DNA of 64,000 bases from Thiomicrorhabdus sp. (lineage in GTDB: Bacteria; Pseudomonadota; Gammaproteobacteria; Thiomicrospirales; Thiomicrospiraceae): NCBI RefSeq assembly GCF_963677875.1, contig NZ_OY782570.1, positions 124,001 through 188,000 of the forward strand. The letters are read 5' to 3'. Both the position numbers and the translations under genes were made by a program. The notes under the pieces were generated by a model that had not been told where the DNA came from, searched no databases, and saw only the letters and a list, made by a program, of their open reading frames with translations. This document shows positions 16,977 to 27,028 of this stretch, piece by piece (the stretch's first letter is position 1; every line of letters starts with the position of its first letter).

Positions 16977-19766
16977 TTATCCTGTGTTTCGCATTCCGGC
17001 GGCAATGGCATTGATGCTGTTCAGCAAGGGCCCTAACCACAGATCGCGTTCTTCATCGGTTGCATCCACCGCTTTATAACGGCGCAGAATGGCGATTTGG
17101 ATGTTGTTCAGAGGAACCAGATACGGGTTTCGGCGTTTCAGAGACAAGGCAATTGTCGGAGTTTCCGCCATGAGATATTCGTTGCCGCTGATTTCCAGAA
17201 TACGTTTTACCGCTCGGGTATGTTCCTCGGCAATCATGGTGTAGATTTTCTGCGCTTCGTTCTGATTCTGCCCTAGTTTGCTGTATTCTGCACCGATTGT
17301 CAGATCGGTTTTGAACAGAGACATCTGGATGTTACTCATTAGAGCGCGGAAAAACGGCCAGTTTTGGTACATTTCCTTAAGTCTTTCGTCGCCGTGCTGT
17401 TCGATCCAGTTATTGATCGCATAACCGGTTCCTTGCCAGGCAGGGAAGGTCAGGCGAGCCTGCGCCCAACCGAAAATCCACGGAATTGCTCGAATCGAAG
17501 ATTTCGACAGATTGCCTTTTTTACGGTGGGAAGGTCTGGAACCGATGTTCAAAAGACCGATTTCGGTGACCGGAGTCGCTTCGTAGAAGAAATTGAAGAA
17601 GCCTTCGGTGCGGTCTGTTAGTTCTCGGAAACTGTATTCTCCGTCCTTGGCCAGAACTTTCATGGTTTCCAGATATTCATCCTTGTCGCTTTGCAGCGGT
17701 TTGACCAGGCCAAGGCTGGCTTTCATCAGACCGGTGACACCAAGGGACAGCTCATACATTGCGGTTTCGGTATTGCTGTATTTATAGGATAGCACTTCGC
17801 CTTGCTCGGTGAACTTGATCGAGCCGCGTACGGTGCCGGTCGGCTGGGATAGAATCGCATTGTGAGTCGGGCCGCCGCCGCGACCGACAGTACCGCCTCG
17901 GCCATGGAACAATCGGCAGTCGACCTGATGTTCATCGGCCAGTTTCATAATCTGTTGTTGAGCCTGGTACAAGCTCCAGGCAGAAGACAGATTACCGCCA
18001 TCTTTTGCAGAGTCGGAATAACCCAGCATGATCTCCTGCTGGTTGCCGGAGGCCTGCAACAGTGCTTTATAAGTCGGGTTTTCGAACAGTGCTTCGGTTA
18101 CCGGTACGATATGTTCCAAATCTTCGATGGTTTCGAACAAAGGCGAAATACGGATATCGCAGTAAGGTTCACCGGCATTGTAGCCCGCTAAACCGGCCTG
18201 GTGCGCCAGGAAGAGAACTTCCATCACATGGCTGGCATCGTGGGTCATAGAGATTACGTAATTGTTGAAGGCGTTCGGACTGATTTCCTTGCGCATTTCA
18301 CGAATGACATTGAAGACTTCCAGAACTTCTTTGGTCATGTCCTTGAGGGCAAGATGCTGAGTATCGATAATCGTTGCTGAAGCAACGTGCTTGGCGAGCA
18401 ATGCCAGCTTTTCGTTTTCGCTGAGGCTGGTGTAATCGATGTCAAGGTGAATCAACAGGTCGGCAACTGCTTCGCTGTGAACCGTTGATTCCTGACGGAT
18501 GTCCAGACGCATCAGATAGAAACCGAAAGTTTTAACCAGACGGATCAGGTCTTGAAGTTCTTCGTTGGCCACATTTTCGTCGCCATGTCCGCACAGGGAG
18601 GTGTAAATCAGCTCCAGATCACGCAGGAATTCGGCTTCGGACGAATAGGCGAAACGGTGTTTTTCGACATTTTCGTCGTTCAAGCGTCCTTCGATATAGT
18701 TAATGTTGTGTTGCAGGCGGCCTCGCATCAGATAAAGGAAGCGACGGTAAGGTTCGTCTCTGAAACGTTCAGGGCGTCTTCTGAAGACCGATTCGATCAG
18801 GTCGGCATCGACAATCGTTGCGCGGTTGATAATATCCTTAGAGATATTGCACAGATAACGCGAATGGGTCAGTTTCGAACTCAGATCGAAAACGCGTTTC
18901 TGATATTCGTAAATGACGGCGCGGCTTTGCAGCAGCAATGCGTGTACGGTGGTATCGTGGGTGACAAACGGGTTTCCGTCTCGGTCGCCGCCGATCCAGG
19001 AGCCGAACGTCAGGAAATTAGGTGTTTCGATCTCGTCTTCCGGATAGTGGCGTGCCAAAGCGCGTTCCACATAGCGGTATACGGTTGGGACCGCGTCGAA
19101 CAGCGATTGACGGAAGTAGTAGATACCATTACGGATTTCGTCTTCCACGGTCGGTTTTTGACGACGGACTTCATCGGTTTGCCACAGCACTTGAACCTGA
19201 GATTCCAGCTGCTGGTGAATGGTTTCGATGGCGTACTGGTTATTGAAATTGTCGGCATCGTTGAGAGCGCCGATGTCCAGGAAAATGCGTCGCAGGTTGT
19301 CCATCACCGAACGGCGTTTCGATTCGGTCGGGTGAGCGGTGAAAACCGGAATGTAGTTGAGCTTGTTTAGCAGGGTTTGCATCTGGCCTGCATCCAGCCC
19401 CTGTTCTTTGAATTCGGCGATGGTGTTCAGTACCGAACCTGCCCAGTGTGGCCCGTCGCGGCGCAATTGGCCTTGTCTTTCGTGATATTGGTGCTCTTCT
19501 TCGGCAAGGTTGACTAAACTGAAATAGATGTTGAAGGCGCGGATGATTTGGGTGAGGTCGTCCGCCGGTAGAGATTCAATGAAGGCGGTCAGTTCGGATC
19601 GGAGTTGAGGGTTGTCCTCTTTCTGTAACTGAATGTAGCCCTTTCTCAGGCGTTCCACAGCGTCGTAAATTTCTTTTCCGACCTGGGATTCAATTACTTT
19701 TCCCAGAACTTTACCCAATAATTTGACACGTGCTCTCAGTTGTTTATCACGTTGTTCAACAGCCAT
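16977..19766 (-). CDS. ppc: Phosphoenolpyruvate carboxylase
   Basis: A 929-residue enzyme that carboxylates PEP with bicarbonate to oxaloacetate, an anaplerotic step important in an autotroph. Catalytic segments: FTAHPTESKRRSVMDNLRR (with the active-site His), GGDRDGNPFVT, MLGYSDSAKDGG, FHGRGGTVGRGGGPTH, and the characteristic C-terminus ending MRNTG. Length is typical of the bacterial family (about 880-930). It is a single-gene unit with a terminator downstream; the 131 bases upstream separate it from the metallopeptidase gene. Confidence 0.97.
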   Translation of the reverse strand: MAVEQRDKQLRARVKLLGKVLGKVIESQVGKEIYDAVERLRKGYIQLQKEDNPQLRSELTAFIESLPADDLTQIIRAFNIYFSLVNLAEEEHQYHERQGQLRRDGPHWAGSVLNTIAEFKEQGLDAGQMQTLLNKLNYIPVFTAHPTESKRRSVMDNLRRIFLDIGALNDADNFNNQYAIETIHQQLESQVQVLWQTDEVRRQKPTVEDEIRNGIYYFRQSLFDAVPTVYRYVERALARHYPEDEIETPNFLTFGSWIGGDRDGNPFVTHDTTVHALLLQSRAVIYEYQKRVFDLSSKLTHSRYLCNISKDIINRATIVDADLIESVFRRRPERFRDEPYRRFLYLMRGRLQHNINYIEGRLNDENVEKHRFAYSSEAEFLRDLELIYTSLCGHGDENVANEELQDLIRLVKTFGFYLMRLDIRQESTVHSEAVADLLIHLDIDYTSLSENEKLALLAKHVASATIIDTQHLALKDMTKEVLEVFNVIREMRKEISPNAFNNYVISMTHDASHVMEVLFLAHQAGLAGYNAGEPYCDIRISPLFETIEDLEHIVPVTEALFENPTYKALLQASGNQQEIMLGYSDSAKDGGNLSSAWSLYQAQQQIMKLADEHQVDCRLFHGRGGTVGRGGGPTHNAILSQPTGTVRGSIKFTEQGEVLSYKYSNTETAMYELSLGVTGLMKASLGLVKPLQSDKDEYLETMKVLAKDGEYSFRELTDRTEGFFNFFYEATPVTEIGLLNIGSRPSHRKKGNLSKSSIRAIPWIFGWAQARLTFPAWQGTGYAINNWIEQHGDERLKEMYQNWPFFRALMSNIQMSLFKTDLTIGAEYSKLGQNQNEAQKIYTMIAEEHTRAVKRILEISGNEYLMAETPTIALSLKRRNPYLVPLNNIQIAILRRYKAVDATDEERDLWLGPLLNSINAIAAGMRNTG

Positions 19767-19897
19767 ATTTACTCTCAGTTTATAAAAAAATTGCGAAACA
19801 TTATATCAGAAGTTTTTAGTCGCCTTGAGATGGAATTTATGAGCCCGGGAATTCCCGGTAAATTCCAAATTATGGCTGACTTTGCGCTTCCGAAGGT

Positions 19898-20998
19898 TTA
19901 AAAAGGGTCGGTCTGAATACTGTTGCCGAAATTGTTGCAACTGTGAGGGTTGAAGCTTAATTCGGCGTTAAAGCTTTCAATCCGTTCATCAATAAAGCGT
20001 AATTTTCCGGCAACGATATCGGATAATTTAAACGGGTAGGGTGGCGCCAGGCCCATGCTTCGATTCAGGGCATTCATCACTTGGGCGACGCGGCCCCATT
20101 CGTCGAACCAGCTGTCAAAATCGTTTTCTTTGGGCTCGTAAACGCTTAATCCGTAGCCGACGGCGGTTTCAAGCGTGTCGACGATGTGCAGATAATGTGC
20201 CCAGGTTTCCGCCCAGTCTTCATGCGGATGGCTTCCGGCGTATGGCGTGATGTAGCGACCGCGCCAATGGTGCTGTTTTCCGGAATCGTAGTAGTATTTT
20301 AGCGCCTGTTCGTAATTCTGCCGCTCGTCGCCGAATACTTCGCGAAATCGTTCCCGGCTGCTTTCGTTATGCATCAGCTTATCCCAGAAGTAGTGGCCGA
20401 TCTCGTGTCTGAAGTGACCAAGAAGCGTGCGATAGCGCTCTTTCATCTGTTCTTTCATCGCATGCAGAAACCCCTCGTCGGCTTCGGCGGCGTTGATGGT
20501 TATCAAGCCGTTATTGTGGCCAGTCAGAAGATGCTCGATGGCAACATTAGGATTGGAGCGCTGATCTTCCATAAAGTCAAAACACAGATTGTTATGTTCG
20601 TCGAAGCGGACCGTGGTAAAAAGCTGCAATTCCAGCAGGGTATGGAATAAACGCCGTTTGGCGTTTTCCAGTCTCTGCCAGCGAAAACGGTTGCGATCCA
20701 CCGTCTGATCCGGAATTGTACGCGTGGTGCGGCAGCTGATGCATTGACAGCTGCTGTCGGGGGCCTGTCTGCTCAGTGCCCAATTGCATTCGACCACCTG
20801 ATAACGATTTTCACAGAGTTTAAAGCTGATGGTTTCGGAGGAAGTGCTTGTGTCGGTATAGAATAAGCCGTCTAGTGCGATTTCTCCGCTCCACATAGTC
20901 TGGACGTCGGGGTCGTAACAGAGGTCACGGCCGCAGTTCGGGCAGAAAAGATCGTTAAAGAACACTTCCTGATCGCATTGACAAAAAAATCGTTTCAT
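19898..20998 (-). CDS. Putative zinc-binding metallopeptidase with N-terminal zinc ribbon
   Basis: A 366-residue protein of the 'putative zinc-binding metallopeptidase' family. A zinc ribbon is formed by C6/C8 and C19/C22 (FFCQCD...FCPNC) at the N-terminus. The peptidase motif HEIGH is at residues 198-202 (FRHEIGHYFWDKL), with a likely third ligand Glu in EDWAETWAHYLH about 55 residues later. It sits 78 bases downstream of the alpha-E gene and the ATP-grasp gene, a neighbourhood seen in many bacteria and predicted in the literature on ATP-grasp amidoligases to make and process a peptide-like product. Substrate unknown. Confidence 0.85.
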   Translation of the reverse strand: MKRFFCQCDQEVFFNDLFCPNCGRDLCYDPDVQTMWSGEIALDGLFYTDTSTSSETISFKLCENRYQVVECNWALSRQAPDSSCQCISCRTTRTIPDQTVDRNRFRWQRLENAKRRLFHTLLELQLFTTVRFDEHNNLCFDFMEDQRSNPNVAIEHLLTGHNNGLITINAAEADEGFLHAMKEQMKERYRTLLGHFRHEIGHYFWDKLMHNESSRERFREVFGDERQNYEQALKYYYDSGKQHHWRGRYITPYAGSHPHEDWAETWAHYLHIVDTLETAVGYGLSVYEPKENDFDSWFDEWGRVAQVMNALNRSMGLAPPYPFKLSDIVAGKLRFIDERIESFNAELSFNPHSCNNFGNSIQTDPF

Positions 20999-21076
20999 CT
21001 TTTTTCTCTAGTCGAATTGGACTGCTGTGACTTCCCGTTGATAGTCGGTTCCGGGGAAGTCGGCCCGCTTACGAAC

Positions 21077-22019
21077 TTACGCAACCTCCTTTGGATTAAA
21101 CCACAGGTGGTAAAACTCGGAATGCAGTGCAGAGAGTTTGATCTGAATTCGATCCAGATAGTTGTGTAAGTCCAGAGATCCGACTTGGTAGTCTTTACTT
21201 TGCAGTAATGCAGCTTTTAGGGCCTCGATTTGCGGATTGAGGTTTTCTCCGTGCGGTAATTTTAGCGCCGTGCGTTCAATTATGCCAATATTGAAAAGCA
21301 ATGCCCGGGCAAAATCTTCGTCCTGAATCAGAAAGTCGATCACCTGCTGGCCGCTGATTTCGGTTTGGAACTTCTGGCGGTACATGAAATAGGCGCTGGA
21401 TGATTTTAACAGGTGCGCCCAGAGGACGCTGTCGAAGGCGTGTTCTTCGCCGGGAAGGGTTTCCTGAGCGATGAACAGGCCTCCGACATCGAGCAGTCTC
21501 GAGGTCATGTCGGCGCGTTCGATGCTCATGCCGAGCTTGATGAAACGGTAGGTGTCGTTCTGACTCATGGTGCCGGCAAGCATTCCGGACCAGGCTTGGC
21601 AGGAACGGATGATTTCTTTCAGGAGTTCATTGCGTTTGCTGCGGGTTTTGAAGTCCCCTTCGCGCGCCTTCACCATTAGATAAAGTTCGTTAATATGAAT
21701 CCAGGCTTCGCGCGGCAGGATGTCGCGAGTGGTGCGGGTATTTTCCCGTGCCCACCAGAGAGAAGCGATCAGGGAAGCGGGGTTATCCAGGTCGCACAAA
21801 AGCATTTTCATGCAGTTTTTTTTCGGTTTTTACATCGTAGAACTGGTCGAAATAGTCCTCGTTACTGGTGATTTGCACCAAGGTATACCAGTTCAGTTTG
21901 ACAGATTTCGGCAGGTCGAACATCAGCTGGGAGTGAATGCGGGCGAGGCGCGCCGTGTTTTCGACGCGTTCAATATAACGGGCTAACCAGTAAACTCGTT
22001 CGGCAACTTTTGACAACAT
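21077..22019 (-). pseudogene. Alpha-E domain protein, frameshifted at an A8 run
   Basis: An alpha-helical protein of the alpha-E (DUF403) family, usually about 310 residues. The start at 22019 gives MLSKVAERVYWLARYIERVENTARLAR, the typical N-terminus, but this frame ends at 21783 soon after an eight-base A run (T8 on the plus strand, 21816-21823). The rest (LCDLDNPASLIASLWWAREN to WFNPKEVA) continues in another frame to 21077. Deleting one A restores an unbroken 313-codon gene across DVKTEKNCMKMLLCDLDN. The start is two bases from the ATP-grasp stop, so the two are cotranscribed. Function of the family is unknown; it always accompanies circularly permuted ATP-grasp enzymes. Confidence 0.88.
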
Positions 22020-22020
22020 C

Positions 22021-23472
22021 TTAATTCTCCTCCGTTTGTACAATCCATGTGTCTTTACTTCCGCCTCCCTGGGAGGAGTTGACGACAAGCGAGCCTTTTC
22101 GTAACGCAACCCGTGTCAGCCCGCCGGCCGTGACATAGGTGCTGGCTCCTTGGAGAATAAATGGTCTTAGATCAATGTGTCGTGGTTCGATTCCTTCTTC
22201 ACATAAAGTCGGCGCAGTGGATAGCCCAAGCGTCGGTTGAGCAATGTAATTACGTGGATTTTCCTGAATCAGCTTGGCGAAGGTCTGTAATTCTTCATTA
22301 CTGGCATTCGGGCCGATTAAAAGCCCGTAGCCACCGGATTCGTTAGCCGGCTTGACGACAAGCTCCTGCAAATGTTCCAGAACGTATGCCTTGTCTTGCG
22401 GGTTGCTGCACAGATACGTTGGAACATTGGACAGAATCGGTTCTTCGTTTAGGTAATAGCGAATCATATCCGGAACATAAGCATAGACGACTTTGTCATC
22501 GGCTACGCCGCAACCGGGAGCGTTTGCAATAGCGACATTTCCTGCCCGCCATGCGCGCATCAAACCGGGAACGCCCAGAATGGAGTCTTCGCGGAAGACT
22601 TCCGGGTCGATAAAGTCGTCGTCAATACGGCGATAGATAACGTCAACCTGAGTCAAGCCGTCGATGGTGCGCATGTAGACGCAATTGTCTTCCCGAACGA
22701 CCAGATCGTTGCCTTCGACAAGTTCGGCGCCGATTTCATGGGCGAGAAAAGCGTGTTCATAATATGCCGAATTATAGATGCCGGGAGTCAATACCACGAT
22801 TTCCGGTGTGAGAGTTTCGTTCGGGCAGATGGAGCGTAGCATTCGATTGAGTTCGGAGGTATAGCCGTCTACCGGCATGATATTGATATCGCGGAAAGCT
22901 TCCGGGATGACCTGTTTCATTACCGCGCGATTTTCCAGCATGTAGGACACGCCCGAAGGGACGCGCAGGTTATCCTCAAGAACGTAGACTTTTCCATCAC
23001 TGTTGCGAACCAGATCGGTGCCGCAGATGCACGCCCATGATTGATGTTTCAGGCGCATTCCGCAACTTTCTTTTCGATAATCTTTGGACGACAGAATCAC
23101 TTCTTCCGGGACAATTCCGTCTTTAAAGATGTTCTGGTCGTTATAGACGTCTTCAATGAATGCGTTTAAAGCTTTGAGGCGCTGTTTTAATCCAATCGAG
23201 ATGTTTTCCCATTCCTGAGCTTCGATGGTGCGTGGAAAAACATCAAACGGCCATAGGCGGTCAATGTTGCCTTTGTCGCTGTAGACGGTAAAGGAGATCC
23301 CCATTTGTGCAATGGTGCTTTCGGCATTTTTCTGCAGTTCGTTCAAGGCTTCGAGAGGAAGGCCGTCGAGGCGGTGAAAAAATTCTCGCGCGGAGGGTCT
23401 TAAGGAGTGGGGACTGTCAAAAGCTTCGTCGTAAAAATCGTTAAGGGGGTAATTAAGTGTTGCTTGGTTCAT
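22021..23472 (-). CDS. Circularly permuted ATP-grasp protein
   Basis: A 483-residue ATP-dependent ligase-fold protein of the circularly permuted (type 2) ATP-grasp family. Seen features: YVLEDNLRVPSGVSYMLEN, VVLTPGIYNSAYYEHAFLA, VDVIYRRIDDDFIDP, ANAPGCGVADDK, VVKPANESGGYGLLIGP and the C-terminal GGLTRVALRKGSLVVNSSQG. The ATG at 23472 is chosen; an upstream in-frame start at 23505 adds 11 residues unlike the family. These proteins are predicted amidoligases making peptide or amide bonds in an uncharacterised metabolite or protein modification. First gene of the three-gene unit with the alpha-E and metallopeptidase genes; a transglutaminase gene, frequent in such operons, is absent. Confidence 0.9.
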   Translation of the reverse strand: MNQATLNYPLNDFYDEAFDSPHSLRPSAREFFHRLDGLPLEALNELQKNAESTIAQMGISFTVYSDKGNIDRLWPFDVFPRTIEAQEWENISIGLKQRLKALNAFIEDVYNDQNIFKDGIVPEEVILSSKDYRKESCGMRLKHQSWACICGTDLVRNSDGKVYVLEDNLRVPSGVSYMLENRAVMKQVIPEAFRDINIMPVDGYTSELNRMLRSICPNETLTPEIVVLTPGIYNSAYYEHAFLAHEIGAELVEGNDLVVREDNCVYMRTIDGLTQVDVIYRRIDDDFIDPEVFREDSILGVPGLMRAWRAGNVAIANAPGCGVADDKVVYAYVPDMIRYYLNEEPILSNVPTYLCSNPQDKAYVLEHLQELVVKPANESGGYGLLIGPNASNEELQTFAKLIQENPRNYIAQPTLGLSTAPTLCEEGIEPRHIDLRPFILQGASTYVTAGGLTRVALRKGSLVVNSSQGGGSKDTWIVQTEEN

Positions 23473-23725
23473 GGATTTCGGCTCAAGTCTATTGCGGTGG
23501 TGCAACGGGTTACAAAATGTCGTCTTTTGTAACTCTATAAGCAGAAAATCAGTATGGTTTAAAAAAGTCTTTTTTAATCAATCGGTTATTTTTTTATGGC
23601 AGGGTGAGGATGGGATGAAAAGCCAGGGCTGGAGAGTTAAATTGGTGGGTGGCTTGCACCAGTTTGGGGCGATTTGACTGGGTGAATTCGGCTCCGCCCA
23701 AGGTGTGGCGAAGCCTGATAAGGGA

Positions 23726-24256
23726 TTAACCTTTGGCGTTGAAGGTTTCAACTCCGCCTAGAATTTCCTGACGGGCTTCTTCGGCATCTCCCCAGCCGTC
23801 AACCTTAACCCATTTACCAGGTTCAAGGTCTTTATAGTGGCTGAAAAAGTGTTCGACCTGTTCTTTCAAAAGCGGAATATCTTCCACTTTTTCGATGTTT
23901 GAATAGATCGGAGAAAGTTTGTCGACCGGTACGGCGATAACTTTGGCATCCTGACCGCCGTCATCGGTCATTTTGAAAATGCCGATCGGGCGACAACGAA
24001 TAACCGAGCCGACCAACAATGGATGCGGAGTGACAACCAGAACGTCAACCGGGTCGCCGTCGTCGGACAGAGTGTCGTTAATGTAACCGTAGTTGGCAGG
24101 ATAAGAAAGAGTTGAACCCTGTAGGCGGTCTACCCAGACAAGATCGGTCTCTTTGTCGACTTCGTATTTGATCGGTGGAGCAAACGCCGGGATTTCGATG
24201 ATTACGTTTACGTCATTCGGTACGTCTTTACCGGCTGGAACAGCTGCAAAACCCAT
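23726..24256 (-). CDS. ppa: Inorganic pyrophosphatase
   Basis: A 176-residue family I soluble pyrophosphatase, which hydrolyses PPi and drives biosynthesis. The metal-binding signature [11 protein letters not shown] and the substrate segments [10 protein letters not shown] and [19 protein letters not shown] are intact. It lies 79 bases downstream of fbp on the same strand, but a terminator separates the two, so it probably has its own promoter. Confidence 0.97.
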   Translation of the reverse strand: MGFAAVPAGKDVPNDVNVIIEIPAFAPPIKYEVDKETDLVWVDRLQGSTLSYPANYGYINDTLSDDGDPVDVLVVTPHPLLVGSVIRCRPIGIFKMTDDGGQDAKVIAVPVDKLSPIYSNIEKVEDIPLLKEQVEHFFSHYKDLEPGKWVKVDGWGDAEEARQEILGGVETFNAKG

Positions 24257-24286
24257 AATAAAAATTCCTTTAATTCAGTGATAAAC

Positions 24287-24313
24287 GCAAAACACCCGCA
24301 TAAAGCGGGTGTT
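24287..24313 (-). terminator. Terminator after fbp
   Basis: Minus-strand stem AACACCCGC / GCGGGTGTT with a five-base loop and a short T run at 24289-24292. It lies between fbp and ppa and may partly uncouple them. Confidence 0.75.
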
Positions 24314-24335
24314 GTTCGAATTGCTGTAAATTCGA

Positions 24336-25310
24336 TTATTTAGTGTGGTAAGCAACAACCTTAGCCACTTCGTTCTTAGAACCTAGAACAACAGGAACGC
24401 GGTCGTGAATCCCTTGAGGTGCTACGTCCATAATATCCATGCGACCAGTTGAAGAAGCACCACCCGCTTGTTCAACAAGCATAGACATCGGGTTACCTTC
24501 GTACATTAGGCGAAGTTTACCGGCTTTTGACGGATCACGGTTGTCATAAGGGTACATGAAGATACCGCCACGCATAAGAATACGGTGTACTTCAGCTACC
24601 ATAGAAGCAACCCAACGCATGTTGTAACGCTTACCTAAAGGACCTTCTTCACCCTGTAGGCAGTCATCGATGTACTGCTTCATTTCCGGTTCCCAGAAAC
24701 GTTGGTTAGACATGTTGATTGCGAATTCAGCAGTGTCTTCCGGGATTTGAACACCGGACTTGGTCAGGATGAACTCACCAACAGTTGTGTCTAGAGTGAA
24801 GATGTTTACACCGTTACCGGTAGACATAACAAGTAGTGCAGATGGCCCGTAAAGAACGTAACCCGCAGCGACTTGCTTGCGACCGTTTTGTAAGAAGATC
24901 GATTGATCGTCTGCTGCTCTATCGTCTTCTGGCGCTTCTAAAATAGAGAAAATGGTTCCTACTGACAGGTTAACATCAATGTTAGAAGAACCGTCTAGAG
25001 GATCGAAAGTAACCAGGTATTTACCTGGAGTGGTGCTGGCGACAGTGTAATCTTCTTCTTCTGAGCCGATTGCTTTAACGTAAGGATTGTCGATTAAAGT
25101 GTCTTTTAATAGATCGTTAGAGATAACATCAAGCATTTTCTGAGTTTCGCCCTGAACGTTTTCATCTTCAGTTGCGCCCAGGATACCTGCCAGCTCACCT
25201 TGACGAAGTTTGAATGCGATGTCTTTACACGCAACGATTACGTCATTGATTACTAGTTCTAATTCCGCTGGAACACCGTCCGCTGCCAATACTTGGTCAA
25301 GTCTTTTCAT
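24336..25310 (-). CDS. fbp: Fructose-1,6-bisphosphatase class I
   Basis: A 324-residue FBPase that hydrolyses fructose-1,6-bisphosphate in gluconeogenesis and the Calvin cycle. Metal-binding motifs are seen: GSEEEDYTV and FDPLDGSSNIDVNLSVGT, then MRWVASMVAEVHR and GGIFMYPYDNRDPSKAGKLR. Codon choice (many CTA, TCT, GTT codons) differs from the neighbouring genes and looks like that of a highly expressed gene, which would suit an autotroph. Single-gene unit with its own terminator. Confidence 0.97.
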   Translation of the reverse strand: MKRLDQVLAADGVPAELELVINDVIVACKDIAFKLRQGELAGILGATEDENVQGETQKMLDVISNDLLKDTLIDNPYVKAIGSEEEDYTVASTTPGKYLVTFDPLDGSSNIDVNLSVGTIFSILEAPEDDRAADDQSIFLQNGRKQVAAGYVLYGPSALLVMSTGNGVNIFTLDTTVGEFILTKSGVQIPEDTAEFAINMSNQRFWEPEMKQYIDDCLQGEEGPLGKRYNMRWVASMVAEVHRILMRGGIFMYPYDNRDPSKAGKLRLMYEGNPMSMLVEQAGGASSTGRMDIMDVAPQGIHDRVPVVLGSKNEVAKVVAYHTK

Positions 25311-25585
25311 CGAGGTTTTCTCTCTATGTAGTCAAAATTGAAAGTTAAAAATTAGCGTAATCTTACACTTTCGATGCGGGCTTATCAATTCAATTATTTT
25401 TTACATTCGGACTTTTACAAGTGATGCCTGCCTGTTAAAAGTGGCAAGGAAAAGCGCAAAACTTTCGGAAATGGCGGGGCGAAGTGTAAAATGGCGTTTT
25501 GTTTTGAATCGGTCAAAGCGATCAAAAAACGCTGCTTTGTATAGCGTGGGTTTATTTGTTGTTCTGAAATTTATTAGAGAGTGCC

Positions 25586-27028
25586 ATGAAGTTTATCGTT
25601 AAATTGTTTCCGGAAATTATGATTAAAGGCGGCCCGGTCAAAAAAAGAATGATCAGCCTGCTGTTTGACAATTTACGGACTTTGCTGGCGCGAGTAGACG
25701 GACGGATTGAGGTCAAGCGCTTTTGGGACAAGCTGGAAGTGCAGAGCCCTGAAGAGTGTGTCGATGAGGTTCGTCGAGTGTTGGGTCAAACGCCGGGAGT
25801 CGAACAGTTCCTGGAAGTCGTCCAGTATCAGACCGGGGAAGATCTGGAACAGATCGCCGAGAAGGTTGCCGAGCATAAACTTTCCTTGATTAAGGGAAAA
25901 ACCTTTGTGGCGCGTGCCAAGCGCAGCGGTACCCATAGTGTGAGTTCTTTCGAAATCGAGCGTTATGTCGGTTCTTATCTGTGCCGACACGGTGATCCGC
26001 AAGGGGTCGATTTGCGGCATCCCGAAGTAAAAGTTGAATTTGAACTGGAACAAAATACTTTGAACGTCATTACCGAGCGTCGCATCGGACTGGGCGGTTT
26101 TCCGATGGGGGCTCAGGGTGAAGTCTTGTCGCTCATGTCCGGCGGGTTTGACTCGACGGTGGCAAGTTACTTAACCATTAAACGCGGAATCAAGACGCAT
26201 TTTATTTTTTTCAATCTTGGCGGCGCGGCGCATGAAATCGGCGTGAAGCAGGTTGCGCTCTATTTGTGGAGCCAGTTTGCTGCTTCGCATAGAGCGTTTT
26301 TTATCAGTGTGCCTTTCGAGGCCGTGGTCGAAGAAATTTTTCGATCGACGCACGAAAGCTATATGGGCGTCACCTTAAAACGCTTGATGCTGCAAGCTGC
26401 GGAAAAAATTGCTGATCAAATGGGGATCGATGCTTTGGTAACCGGGGAAAGTGTGGCCCAAGTCAGTAGCCAGACATTACGAAATCTGGCGGTGATTGAC
26501 GAAGCTACGGATAAGCTGGTTCTGCGTCCGCTGGCAACGATGAATAAGCCGGAGATTATCCAGATTGCCGATCAGATCGGTACCCGTCATTTCGCTGAAA
26601 ATATGCCTGAATATTGCGGCGTTATTTCCAAAAATCCGGTAACGAACGCCTCCTTCGAGCGTATGCATAAAGAGGCGGCCAGATTCGATTATGACGTTTT
26701 GCAGGCAGCGATTGATTCGGCGCAAACTCTGGCGGTCGATCAGATTATTGAAGATGTTAACCAGGCGGAAGCGGTAGAAGTGGTGCGTGATTTACCGGAA
26801 GGCACGATTGTGATTGATATCCGCCGCCCGCAGGAAAGTGATGCGAATCCGTTGGCGATTACCGGTTCCTTGTCGATTCCGTTTTATGAGTTAAATCGTG
26901 AATTCTTCAAGTTAGATGCCGAGCGCGAATACCTGTTGTATTGCGAGAAAGGTGTGATGAGTCAGCTGCATGCTCAGTATCTGCGCGACAAGGGCGCGGA
27001 AAACGTTAAGGTGTATCGTCCACGCTGA
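25586..27028 (+). CDS. thiI: tRNA 4-thiouridine sulfurtransferase ThiI with rhodanese domain
   Basis: A 480-residue ThiI, which makes 4-thiouridine at tRNA position 8 and feeds sulfur to thiamine synthesis. Order: N-terminal ferredoxin-like and THUMP domain (1-165), PP-loop ATP pyrophosphatase (LSLMSGGFDSTVASYL), the conserved Cys in MPEYCGVISKNP, and a C-terminal rhodanese domain (about 385-480) with its catalytic Cys in LLYCEKGVMSQ. Its 3' end overlaps that of convergent mltF by 23 bases, with no terminator between them. Confidence 0.97.
   Translation: MKFIVKLFPEIMIKGGPVKKRMISLLFDNLRTLLARVDGRIEVKRFWDKLEVQSPEECVDEVRRVLGQTPGVEQFLEVVQYQTGEDLEQIAEKVAEHKLSLIKGKTFVARAKRSGTHSVSSFEIERYVGSYLCRHGDPQGVDLRHPEVKVEFELEQNTLNVITERRIGLGGFPMGAQGEVLSLMSGGFDSTVASYLTIKRGIKTHFIFFNLGGAAHEIGVKQVALYLWSQFAASHRAFFISVPFEAVVEEIFRSTHESYMGVTLKRLMLQAAEKIADQMGIDALVTGESVAQVSSQTLRNLAVIDEATDKLVLRPLATMNKPEIIQIADQIGTRHFAENMPEYCGVISKNPVTNASFERMHKEAARFDYDVLQAAIDSAQTLAVDQIIEDVNQAEAVEVVRDLPEGTIVIDIRRPQESDANPLAITGSLSIPFYELNREFFKLDAEREYLLYCEKGVMSQLHAQYLRDKGAENVKVYRPR

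Noticed and set aside
23642-23660. GG-N10-GC sigma-54-like sequence (TTGG...TTGC) on the plus strand
   Set aside because: It points toward the 3' end of ppa, which is on the minus strand, with no plus-strand gene nearby; a chance match.
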